From a virus, in the IMG/VR virus record IMGVR_UViG_3300017928_000057, positions 1 through 21,076 of that record: DNA of 21,076 bases; one strand, given 5' to 3'. Of this stretch, positions 14,681-20,270 are shown one piece after another. The translations under genes were made by a program, and so were the position numbers. The notes under the pieces are model-generated. The model ran no database searches. It was given only the letters and a program-made list of their open reading frames with translations, and was not told the DNA's origin. How positions within the stretch are numbered: the stretch's first letter is position 1; each line of letters starts with the position of its first letter.

Positions 14681-15259
14681 ATGCCCTAGCTTGAACTCAT
14701 CCGAGACATGCAACAGTGTCCCCAAACCGAAACGCAATCTGTTTATCAGCATGGTCTCTCTGTTAAAGAGCATATTTTCCAGGTGATTAGCTATCTGGAA
14801 ACTGGATACATCTCTGGTGCGTGGCGATTGCCCCAATGGCTTATTGAATATCGCACACAGATTCTTGATAAACTTCTCCCCAAAGAAATTATTGAAGAAT
14901 ACGCAATTTTTCATGATTGTGGAAAACCTTATTGCCTTATTTTTGATGAAAATGGGAAAAGGCATTTTCCTAATCATGCCGAAAAATCTTATCATACCTG
15001 GCTTTCTATTGGGGGTTCTGAACAAGCTGCAAAATTGATGAGAATGGATATGATGATTCATACAATAAAGTCTTCTAATATTGATGACTTTATTACGCAT
15101 CCTGAAGCGATTACTCTACTAATTGCCGGGCTGGCTGAAATTCACTCCAATGCCAAGATGTTCGGCGGAATCGAATCTGATTCTTTCAAAATTAAGTGGA
15201 ATCAAATTAACAAACGTGGTCATGCTATTTGTCAGAAATTATTCAAACAAGGAAACTAA
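14681..15259 (+). CDS. HD-domain phosphohydrolase with in-frame amber codon at position 3
   Basis: Read with TAG (14687-14689) as sense, the product has 192 residues. The HD-superfamily metal pattern is present: H near YQHGLSVKEH, then FHDCGKP (His-Asp about 78-79), NHAEKS, and MIHTI. After the TAG comes LELIRDMQQCPQT, which resembles the start of HD domains in CCA-adding-enzyme and related phosphohydrolases. That stretch lies partly upstream of the next ATG (14708), so the longer form is likely the true one. A start at 14708 would give 183 residues without a ribosome-binding site. The substrate is unknown; nucleotides or tRNA ends are possible. The gene is followed one base later by PTH2, which has the same feature. 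Confidence 0.65.
14687..14689 (+). other. In-frame TAG at codon 3 of the HD-domain gene
   Basis: ATG CCC TAG CTT GAA CTC: the amber codon is in the frame of the HD protein and comes after the ATG that has a ribosome-binding site. It would need a TAG-reading tRNA, and two tRNAs with anticodon CTA are encoded downstream. Confidence 0.6.
15249..15253 (+). promoter_or_regulatory. Ribosome-binding site of the PTH2 gene
   Basis: AAGGA lies 7 bases before ATG 15261, an ideal spacing. It marks that ATG as the start although an amber codon follows at codon 4. Confidence 0.65.
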
Positions 15260-15260
15260 T

Positions 15261-15596
15261 ATGTGTTTATAGAACGAAAAACTGTATATTATCGTAAGAA
15301 AAGATTTAACCCCAGGAGCTAAACTGGCACAATCAGTGCATGCTGCTTTTAGATTTGCGGATGAGTGGAGATATACTACTCAAAAATGGCTGGACAATTC
15401 CGAATACATTTGTATTTTGGAAATTGAGAATGAAAGTCAGCTAAAAGAATTATTACAACGAGCTCGGGAGCTTGATATTCCTAACTCTAGTTTTACTGAG
15501 CCTGACTTTAATAATTCATTAACTGCCATCGCTCTAGCGCCATGCCCAGAAAGTAAAAAACTTTGCAGTGCACTGCCGTTAGCCCTGAAAGAATAA
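15261..15596 (+). CDS. pth2: Peptidyl-tRNA hydrolase 2 (PTH2-like) with in-frame amber codon at position 4
   Basis: The frame reads ATG TGT TTA TAG, then NEKLYIIVRKDLTPGAKLAQ and SVHAAFRF. This is the conserved PTH2 start, with Lys and the Gln-His-Ala active-site region. SFTEPDFNNSLTAIALAP and ALPLALKE complete the fold. Full length is 111 residues, normal for PTH2 (about 115). No ATG, GTG or TTG occurs between the TAG and GTG 15336, which lies inside the catalytic motif; a start there would remove the first strand. The gene therefore appears to need the amber codon to be read. PTH2 releases peptides from stalled peptidyl-tRNA. A CTA-anticodon tRNA follows 48 bases downstream. Confidence 0.75.
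15270..15272 (+). other. In-frame TAG at codon 4 of PTH2
   Basis: ATG TGT TTA TAG AAC GAA AAA CTG: the amber codon precedes the entire conserved PTH2 domain in the same frame. It is the strongest single case for amber readthrough in the window. Confidence 0.75.
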
Positions 15597-15644
15597 AAGT
15601 TACAGAAACAGTCGACATATAGTGGGAGAGGTTCTTCCATTCAT

Positions 15645-15715
15645 CCGCCTTTGGTATAGTGGCTGTGCCGCCAACTCTAAATTGGCAGAGCTGTGTTCAA
15701 ATCACAGAAGGTGGG
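15645..15715 (+). tRNA. tRNA with anticodon CTA (amber suppressor)
   Basis: The acceptor stem CCGCCTT/AAGGTGG has seven pairs (one G-T), with G73 followed by CAA, so CCA is not encoded. The D-arm is GTAT-AGTGGCT-GTGC. The anticodon arm GCCAA-CTCTAAA-TTGGC is perfect and gives anticodon CTA, which reads TAG. The T-arm CTGTG-TTCAAAT-CACAG is perfect with a canonical loop. The variable loop is short (class I), which argues against Leu, Ser or Tyr identity. The charged amino acid cannot be deduced; G73 is compatible with Gln among others. It lies directly after the PTH2 gene. Confidence 0.85.
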
Positions 15716-15728
15716 CAAAGAAATAATT

Positions 15729-16049
15729 ATGAAATTATCCGAATATTATAAAATGATTAACGAAGTGGATGGTGTTCCTAATCCGCCCGATGACCCTCGA
15801 ATTACTAGAAAAGATTTAGAATTTAATGGTGGTAAAGGCAAAGAAGGGGCTGCTACTATTATTTTTTTGGATGGACAGCCAGTGTATCTTAATTGGTATA
15901 TCTGGGATCTAAATCATGAGTGGATGATTCAACAAGTGGAGTTGGAATTGGGCGGCAAAATAAAGTTATCTAATTGGTCTGGTGGTAATGGTCATGAGGG
16001 TGCAGATTTAGAGATGGTAAAGGAAAATGACACGCCTGCAAATAGCTAA
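15729..16049 (+). CDS. Hypothetical acidic protein, 106 aa
   Basis: The start is placed at ATG 15729, just beyond the suppressor tRNA; earlier in-frame starts would lie inside the tRNA. The product has an N-terminal helix (MKLSEYYKMINEVDG), a Pro/Asp-rich turn, a Gly/Lys stretch (LEFNGGKGKEGA), then aromatic-rich strands (VYLNWYIWDLNHEWM), and an acidic Asn/Gly-rich C-terminus (NWSGGNGHEGADLEM). There is no transmembrane segment. I recognise no family. Its last 23 bases overlap the start of nadA, so nadA translation is probably coupled to it. Confidence 0.6.
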   Translation: MKLSEYYKMINEVDGVPNPPDDPRITRKDLEFNGGKGKEGAATIIFLDGQPVYLNWYIWDLNHEWMIQQVELELGGKIKLSNWSGGNGHEGADLEMVKENDTPANS

Positions 16050-16992
16050 TCAATCTTATATTGATTCGTCTCTAGATTTGGAAGACGAGATCCAAAAACT
16101 TAAGAAGGAGCGCAACGCCGTCGTTCTCGCGCACTACTATCAAGAGAGCGAGATCCAGGACGCCGCGGACTTCATCGGCGACTCGCTGCAACTATCACAA
16201 GAAGCCGCCAAAACCAATGCCGATGTCATTTGTTTTGCAGGTGTGCATTTTATGGCAGAAACTGCCAAAATCTTGAGTCCGACAAAAATGGTGGTTCTAC
16301 CTGATTTAACTGCCGGCTGTTCGTTAGCCGATGGCTGTCCTGCCGACAAATTTGCAGCATGGAAGTCTCTGCACCCTAATGCCATAGTCATTAGCTACAT
16401 TAACTGTTCGGCAGAAGTCAAAGCCCTTTCTGATTATATTTGCACCTCTTCTAATGCGGAGAAGATTGTTCGACATGTCGCCGATCAAGGCAAACAGATT
16501 CTATTTGCGCCCGATAAACACCTGGGCGCACATATTATCAAGAAAACAGGCATCCCTATGACCTTATGGCAAGGAACGTGTGTGGTGCATGAAACATTTA
16601 GTGAGCGTAAGATTATTGCACTAAAAACACAGCATCCCGACGCTTTACTATTAGCGCATCCGGAATGTGAAGAAAGTATTCTGCGTATGGCTGACCATAT
16701 TGCGTCTACTACCGGTATCCTTAAGTTTGCGGTTAGTAGTTCGGCAAAAAAGTTTATTGTGGCAACCGAATCGGGTATTCTGCATCAAATGAAAAAAGCC
16801 GCTCCTGATAAGGAGTTTATTCCGGCGCCACCTGAAGCCAATTGTGCTTGTAATGAGTGTCCCTTCATGAGAAAAAACACTTTAGAAAAGGTATATTTGT
16901 CTTTAAGAGACTTAACTCCTCAGATACTAATATCCGAGGATTTAATGAATCGTGCGAGAGTGTCCATCGATCGAATGATGGCTTTGAGTTGA
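16027..16992 (+). CDS. nadA: Quinolinate synthase (NadA)
   Basis: A 321-residue [4Fe-4S] enzyme that condenses iminoaspartate with dihydroxyacetone phosphate to give quinolinate in de novo NAD synthesis. AVVLAHYYQESEIQDAADF (about 31-49) is the conserved substrate site, and CFAGVHFMAETAKIL follows. The cluster cysteines are Cys98 (AGCSLADGC), Cys185 (WQGTCVVHE) and Cys278 (NCACNECPFM). All three are present and the length is close to normal (about 300-350 residues). nadB and nadC are not in the window, so it would feed a host pathway. About 16100-16190, encoding the conserved N-terminal motif, is visibly richer in G and C than its surroundings. It overlaps the preceding gene, with AAAGGA before the ATG. 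Confidence 0.92.
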   Translation: MTRLQIANQSYIDSSLDLEDEIQKLKKERNAVVLAHYYQESEIQDAADFIGDSLQLSQEAAKTNADVICFAGVHFMAETAKILSPTKMVVLPDLTAGCSLADGCPADKFAAWKSLHPNAIVISYINCSAEVKALSDYICTSSNAEKIVRHVADQGKQILFAPDKHLGAHIIKKTGIPMTLWQGTCVVHETFSERKIIALKTQHPDALLLAHPECEESILRMADHIASTTGILKFAVSSSAKKFIVATESGILHQMKKAAPDKEFIPAPPEANCACNECPFMRKNTLEKVYLSLRDLTPQILISEDLMNRARVSIDRMMALS

Positions 16993-17006
16993 AAGGTATA
17001 TGTATC

Positions 17007-17207
17007 ATGTGGTTATTTGAAATAATGGGTTTAACGGTAGTGGTTGGAACGTTCTTGGGTTTGGGCTGGCGCTTCATGGAAGATTTTTTGGAGAAACGTG
17101 CGGCACGTCGAGCATCAGAGTTAGAGGGCGATGAACAGCCGACAGACAATACACCAGAAATTGTAGTTGTTGCTACCACTGTAGCTACCAATTCTCAAAG
17201 TAATTAA
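17007..17207 (+). CDS. Small single-pass membrane protein, 66 aa
   Basis: The start is placed at ATG 17007; GAAAGG lies about 10 bases upstream. One N-terminal hydrophobic segment (LFEIMGLTVVVGTFLGLGW, about 3-21) is followed by a positively charged stretch (EKRAARRASE). An acidic, then Val/Ala/Thr-rich tail follows. The charge distribution suggests the N-terminus out and the C-terminus in the cytosol. I recognise no family. The frame is open further upstream, but that part lies inside nadA in another frame. It ends 8 bases before the second CTA tRNA. Confidence 0.5.
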   Translation: MWLFEIMGLTVVVGTFLGLGWRFMEDFLEKRAARRASELEGDEQPTDNTPEIVVVATTVATNSQSN

Positions 17208-17215
17208 TTATCAAG

Positions 17216-17289
17216 GTGCTCATAGCTTAAAAGTAAAGCCTCCTTCTCTAAAAAGGATTATCCGGTGGCAGAATCCGGTGGGCACTCCA
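17216..17289 (+). tRNA. tRNA with anticodon CTA (second amber suppressor)
   Basis: The acceptor stem GTGCTCA/TGGGCAC has seven pairs (one T-G), then T73 and an encoded CCA. The D-arm GCTT-AAAAGTA-AAGC is perfect. The anticodon arm TCCTT-CTCTAAA-AAGGA is perfect and gives anticodon CTA, in a seven-base loop identical to that of the tRNA at 15645. The T-arm CCGG-TGGCAGAAT-CCGG is irregular, with a nine-base loop or a T-T closing mismatch. Its different acceptor and discriminator from the first CTA tRNA suggest different origin or amino-acid identity. An HNH gene starts 75 bases downstream. Confidence 0.8.
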
Positions 17290-17364
17290 TTCCTTAAGGA
17301 TCAGATTTATTTTTATAAATTAAAATCTAATCCGGCATTGATATATTTGTCTAAGGAGGTATCA

Positions 17365-17832
17365 ATGCCGTTCAAAGATCCAGCTAAAAGGAAAGCATAT
17401 CAAAAAGAGTGGGGAAAGAAAAATAATAAAAAAGTATGGGAGCGTAGAAAAAACAATCCTGCATATATTGCATATGCAAAATCATATATGAAAGAGTATA
17501 CAAAAGAGTATGGTCTAAAATATGAGAAAACTCCAAAGAGAAGGTTTGCATCAACTAAATGGCAATCTTCCAAAAGAGGTTTAGAGTTTTCTATTTCTCT
17601 GGAAGAGTTTATTTTTGAAATAGAAAAGCCTTGTGTTTATTGTAATAATCTTTTGGGAGAAAAATCTACATATGCATCAGGATTAGATAGAAAAGATAAT
17701 AATAAAGGCTATACAGTTGATAATATTTGTTCATGCTGCTGGGTTTGTAATTCTATAAAGGGAGAACACCTTTCATTCGAAGAGATGAAAGAGGTGGTCG
17801 ATCTTATATTAAAAATGAGGAAAATTAAATAA
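17365..17832 (+). CDS. HNH endonuclease
   Basis: A 155-residue protein with a strong AAGGAGG site before ATG 17365; the frame upstream runs into the tRNA and is not coding. The N-terminus MPFKDPAKRKAYQKEW is a recurrent start of phage HNH proteins, followed by a Lys/Tyr-rich helical repeat (KSYMKEYTKEYGLKYEK). The nuclease half has PCVYCNNLLG, ASGLDRKDNNKGYTVDN and CCWVCNSIKGEH, combining two zinc-binding CxxC pairs with the DR.DN..GY...N signature. Its AT-rich coding differs from nadA nearby. It sits directly after the second CTA tRNA and is coupled to infC through TAATG. Confidence 0.82.
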   Translation: MPFKDPAKRKAYQKEWGKKNNKKVWERRKNNPAYIAYAKSYMKEYTKEYGLKYEKTPKRRFASTKWQSSKRGLEFSISLEEFIFEIEKPCVYCNNLLGEKSTYASGLDRKDNNKGYTVDNICSCCWVCNSIKGEHLSFEEMKEVVDLILKMRKIK

Positions 17833-18374
17833 TGGATGTTGATCTAACAACCAAATCACAATATCGTACAAGAATTAATAACTATATCAGAATACCGCAA
17901 ATTAGAGTTATTTTAAGTGATGGAACTAATGCGGGCATTATGAATACTAATGAAGCGCTTAAATTAGCAAAAGAGCAATCTTTGGATTTAGTTGAAATTA
18001 ATCCTACCGCTAAACCACCCGTCTGTAAAATTATGGACTTTGGTAAATATAAATACGAAGAAAAAAAGAAGGCTCAAGCTGCTAAGAAGAATCAATCGGT
18101 GCAAGAATTGAAAGAGCTTACTTTTCGTCCCAATACGGATCAAAATGATTTGAACCACAAATTAGAACAAGCCAAAGGCTTTCTTGCCGAAGGTAATAAG
18201 GTTAAATTTACCGTGCGTTTTAGGGGCAGAGAGATAACCCACTCTAATTTAGGTCGTGAAAAATTAGATTGGTGCGTTCAGCAACTACAAGGGTTGATTA
18301 CAGAGAAATCACAAATTTCTCTGGAAGGCAAGTTCATGAGCCTAATAGTATCTCCTGTCAAGCCGAGGGGTTAA
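17832..18374 (+). CDS. infC: Translation initiation factor IF-3
   Basis: A 180-residue, full-length IF-3. The N-terminal domain contains IRVILSDGTNAGIMNTNEAL and SLDLVEINPTAKPPVCKIMD, followed by the lysine-rich linker (YEEKKKAQAAKKNQ). The C-terminal domain contains KELTFRPNTDQNDLNHKLEQ, KVKFTVRFRGREITH and a C-terminal strand ending SPVKPRG. IF-3 binds the 30S subunit, blocks 70S reassociation and proofreads the start codon. A phage copy could bias initiation towards phage messages. The start overlaps the HNH stop (TAATG). There is no host-like infC-rpmI-rplT context, which argues that this is not a bacterial chromosome. Confidence 0.93.
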   Translation: MDVDLTTKSQYRTRINNYIRIPQIRVILSDGTNAGIMNTNEALKLAKEQSLDLVEINPTAKPPVCKIMDFGKYKYEEKKKAQAAKKNQSVQELKELTFRPNTDQNDLNHKLEQAKGFLAEGNKVKFTVRFRGREITHSNLGREKLDWCVQQLQGLITEKSQISLEGKFMSLIVSPVKPRG

Positions 18375-18377
18375 GAT

Positions 18378-18668
18378 ATGTTAAAAGAAATTGGAAAAAG
18401 TATATATGGCACTAAATATGCGATGCAGGGGATAATACCATTTAATCTTCCTCGCAATGTTGAATTAAAATGGGGAGATGTTATTATCGATAACGATGGT
18501 AAAGGAATGTGTATGTATGTCAATGAATGTTCTACCTGTCAAAAGAAGTTTTTAGGAGGAACACTTATTTGCGTTTTCTATGAATGCGAAGGGTGCTCTC
18601 GAGAGACGATTATGATGAGTTTAAGTCGTAAAGGAAAGTTAAGTGGTAAAGCTCCGAGCCAGCAATAA
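18378..18668 (+). CDS. Hypothetical protein with possible zinc site, 96 aa
   Basis: A 96-residue protein starting 3 bases after infC, with GAGGGG upstream. Its N-terminal half is a beta-like stretch (GTKYAMQGIIPFNLP). In the middle there are ECSTCQKKF and ECEGCSRE, giving CxxC...CxxC, a possible zinc knuckle. The C-terminus is basic and polar (SRKGKLSGKAPSQQ), consistent with nucleic-acid contact. I recognise no family. Being co-transcribed with infC and followed by tRNA-Arg, it might act on the ribosome or RNA; this is inference only. Confidence 0.55.
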   Translation: MLKEIGKSIYGTKYAMQGIIPFNLPRNVELKWGDVIIDNDGKGMCMYVNECSTCQKKFLGGTLICVFYECEGCSRETIMMSLSRKGKLSGKAPSQQ

Positions 18669-18685
18669 TACCACATTACTATAAC

Positions 18686-18760
18686 GTCCTCGTAGCCTAA
18701 AGGAGAGGCAGCAGTTTCCTAAACTGCTTTATGCTGGTTCGAGTCCAGTCGAGGACTCCA
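18686..18760 (+). tRNA. tRNA-Arg (anticodon CCT)
   Basis: The acceptor stem GTCCTCG/CGAGGAC is perfect, with T73 and an encoded CCA. The D-arm GCCT-AAAGGAG-AGGC is perfect. The anticodon arm GCAGT-TTCCTAA-ACTGC is perfect and gives anticodon CCT (reads AGG). The T-arm GCTGG-TTCGAGT-CCAGT has one G-T pair and a canonical loop. It would help an AT-rich phage decode rare AGG codons. Confidence 0.93.
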
Positions 18761-18824
18761 CATAACTTCCAAACGGGTGATATAGTAGGTAATGAATTTT
18801 ACTATTCACTGATTTGGAGAAATT

Positions 18825-19031
18825 ATGTCAAACAAAAATTTAACTATTGATCTCAAGGCGAGACGTGATAAAGACGGCATGGTATTTTACGTAGGTAAAA
18901 TTAAAGCCCCAGTCATGATCGATTGTTCACAAGGTGTAGTTTTCTTAGCTTTCGTCTCTGATAGTGGTGATGAGCAACTACAAATTGCTCCCATGGATAA
19001 TTCTAAAGATAATAAAGAAATCGATGAGTAA
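18825..19031 (+). CDS. Hypothetical protein, 68 aa
   Basis: A 68-residue protein with GGAG 7 bases before its ATG. It looks like a small beta-rich protein (NLTIDLKARRDKDGMVFYVG, then PVMIDCSQGVVFLAFVSD) with an acidic tail (NSKDNKEIDE). There is no cysteine motif, signal peptide or membrane segment. I recognise no family. Its stop overlaps the start of the next gene, so they are coupled. Confidence 0.6.
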   Translation: MSNKNLTIDLKARRDKDGMVFYVGKIKAPVMIDCSQGVVFLAFVSDSGDEQLQIAPMDNSKDNKEIDE

Positions 19032-19335
19032 TATGCACTTCGAAGAACTGTGGGAACAGTGCGAAAATCTTCATCAAGAGGCAAGTGGTGAGATAGCGGT
19101 TTCTATGCTATTAGATGAGCTATTGTTAAAGATTAATCTATATAAAGCTATCGATGCCAAAACTGACATTCCCGAGGAAGATCGTCAAAAAGCCAAATCT
19201 CGTGCATTAGGCGAGATTTTATTGACTTTGACACACATCTCGTTAAAAGACAATATTAACGTCTTTGAAGCGTTAGGAATAGCGTTTCAGTATCGCAGCG
19301 CTACTTTTTTTAATCAGAAGTATCAGACAACGTGA
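19024..19335 (+). CDS. Small all-helical protein, possibly MazG-like
   Basis: A 103-residue protein. The start is placed at ATG 19024, overlapping the previous gene by 8 bases; ATG 19033 is an alternative. It is predicted to be all helical: FEELWEQCENLHQEASGE, SMLLDELLLKINLYKAID, then KSRALGEILLTLTHISLKDN and INVFEALGIAF. The pattern of acidic residues (E..D...K, then GEIL...LTHI..KDNINVFEAL) resembles the MazG/NTP-pyrophosphohydrolase helical bundle common in phages. The metal-binding ExxE motif is not clearly intact, so activity is uncertain. It converges with and overlaps the - strand gene by 13 bases. Confidence 0.5.
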   Translation: MSNMHFEELWEQCENLHQEASGEIAVSMLLDELLLKINLYKAIDAKTDIPEEDRQKAKSRALGEILLTLTHISLKDNINVFEALGIAFQYRSATFFNQKYQTT

Positions 19336-19721
19336 ACTTTATGTCCGCCCGAAATCTTTTGTGCTGCTTCCAACTTTTGGACGGCGGCGAGAACGGCATC
19401 ATAATTGGCTTGGGTAGCTTGACCAGCCTTAAAAGAAACATTAATCTGACCAGGCTCACCATAAGCAATGCTGGCAACTACGGTAGCCAAATTAGGATTT
19501 TCTGCTACTACTAAAGCTTGCAGATCTTGTTTGGCTGGCTGAGCTGGTTTCACATGTTGTGCTGGCGGAGCTCTAGGTGCCGGTGCACTTTGACCTGGGG
19601 TGAAAGTGGTTCCACTGGTTGGAGCAGCATCAGGCGGTAAGGCTTGGGCTAGTTTGGTGATAATTTTTTGCTGATTTTCAGCGATTTTCAATAGCTTCTC
19701 GAGAACTTTTTTCTGATCCAT
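19323..19721 (-). CDS. Hypothetical protein with Ala/Pro-rich linker, 132 aa
   Basis: A 132-residue protein with AGGAGT before its ATG. It has an N-terminal helix (KKVLEKLLKIAENQQKIITK, probable coiled coil), an Ala/Pro-rich linker (about 28-64), and a C-terminal domain with ATVVASIAYGEPGQINVSF and a final KVHVV strand. The architecture, a helix plus flexible linker plus small domain, suggests a protein that tethers something or is part of a particle. I recognise no family. The gene at 10047-10625 has a comparable helix and linker but no obvious sequence match. Confidence 0.6.
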   Translation of the reverse strand: MDQKKVLEKLLKIAENQQKIITKLAQALPPDAAPTSGTTFTPGQSAPAPRAPPAQHVKPAQPAKQDLQALVVAENPNLATVVASIAYGEPGQINVSFKAGQATQANYDAVLAAVQKLEAAQKISGGHKVHVV

Positions 19722-19765
19722 ATCGTTACTCCTGGTGTATGTAATACTATCAAATTATGAGTAGT

Positions 19766-20215
19766 TTACTCCAAATCTTTTAGTGCCTGTTGCAATAAGT
19801 AAACTGATCCTTCACGATTGCTGGCAATTGCCATAACCATGTCGTCAAGACCTAATGTCAGCTTCCCCTCTTCCTCAAAGCAATTGTAGGCATCAGAGCT
19901 TAATTTAAGAAAATCTTTCTCGATGGCAAGCGACATCGCCAACGGTTCGCCTTCCAGCCCTTTATACTTCAATAGAATTTTGTTGAGCAGGTCGGCTTGC
20001 AATTGGTAGTTTAGGCAGCTGGCACCGAACAATCCAATAAACTTTTCAGCAGCCAAATCTAGATCTTCTAGGGCAGACTTGTAAATTCTCTCGAATAACA
20101 AATGATCGCCATAAAAATTATTTCCCTTAGAGGTCCAATGTGAATTTTGATGGATCAATGCTATGGCTTTTACAGTAGCTATGTAAAGTGCAGCAGTTTT
20201 AGAACACTTGTCCAT
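19766..20215 (-). CDS. dps: Dps/ferritin-like protein
   Basis: A 149-residue four-helix ferritin-like protein. The N-terminal helix contains IHQNSHWTSKGNNFYGDHLL, the Dps signature in which a His and the later acidic residues form the ferroxidase site. The second helix contains ALEDLDLAAEKFIGLFG, with the D...D..AE pattern. Dps proteins oxidise iron with peroxide and protect DNA. The length (about 150) is normal and short of the DNA-binding Lys-rich N-tail. Phage copies may protect packaged or replicating DNA from oxidative stress. It is transcribed from right to left and followed by the Ala/Pro-rich gene. Confidence 0.7.
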   Translation of the reverse strand: MDKCSKTAALYIATVKAIALIHQNSHWTSKGNNFYGDHLLFERIYKSALEDLDLAAEKFIGLFGASCLNYQLQADLLNKILLKYKGLEGEPLAMSLAIEKDFLKLSSDAYNCFEEEGKLTLGLDDMVMAIASNREGSVYLLQQALKDLE

Positions 20216-20270
20216 GGATGATCCGTCAGAAGTTGGGTAAACAGCAATAATATATAGTTTTATTGACAGT

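Noticed and set aside
14540-15100. 186-codon - strand frame
   Set aside because: It is antisense to the HD-domain gene, whose metal motifs are clear; a shadow frame.
15261-15596. PTH2 as a pseudogene or sequencing error
   Set aside because: It could explain one TAG, but the neighbouring HD gene has the same arrangement, the rest of both frames is intact, and two CTA tRNAs are encoded nearby.
15336-15596. GTG 15336 as the real start of PTH2
   Set aside because: It lies inside the conserved catalytic motif (SVHAAF) and would delete the first strand; no ribosome-binding site precedes it.
17290-17364. Possible terminator hairpin after the second CTA tRNA
   Set aside because: Only weak AT pairing (AGATTT/AAATCT with a long loop) and no T-tract.
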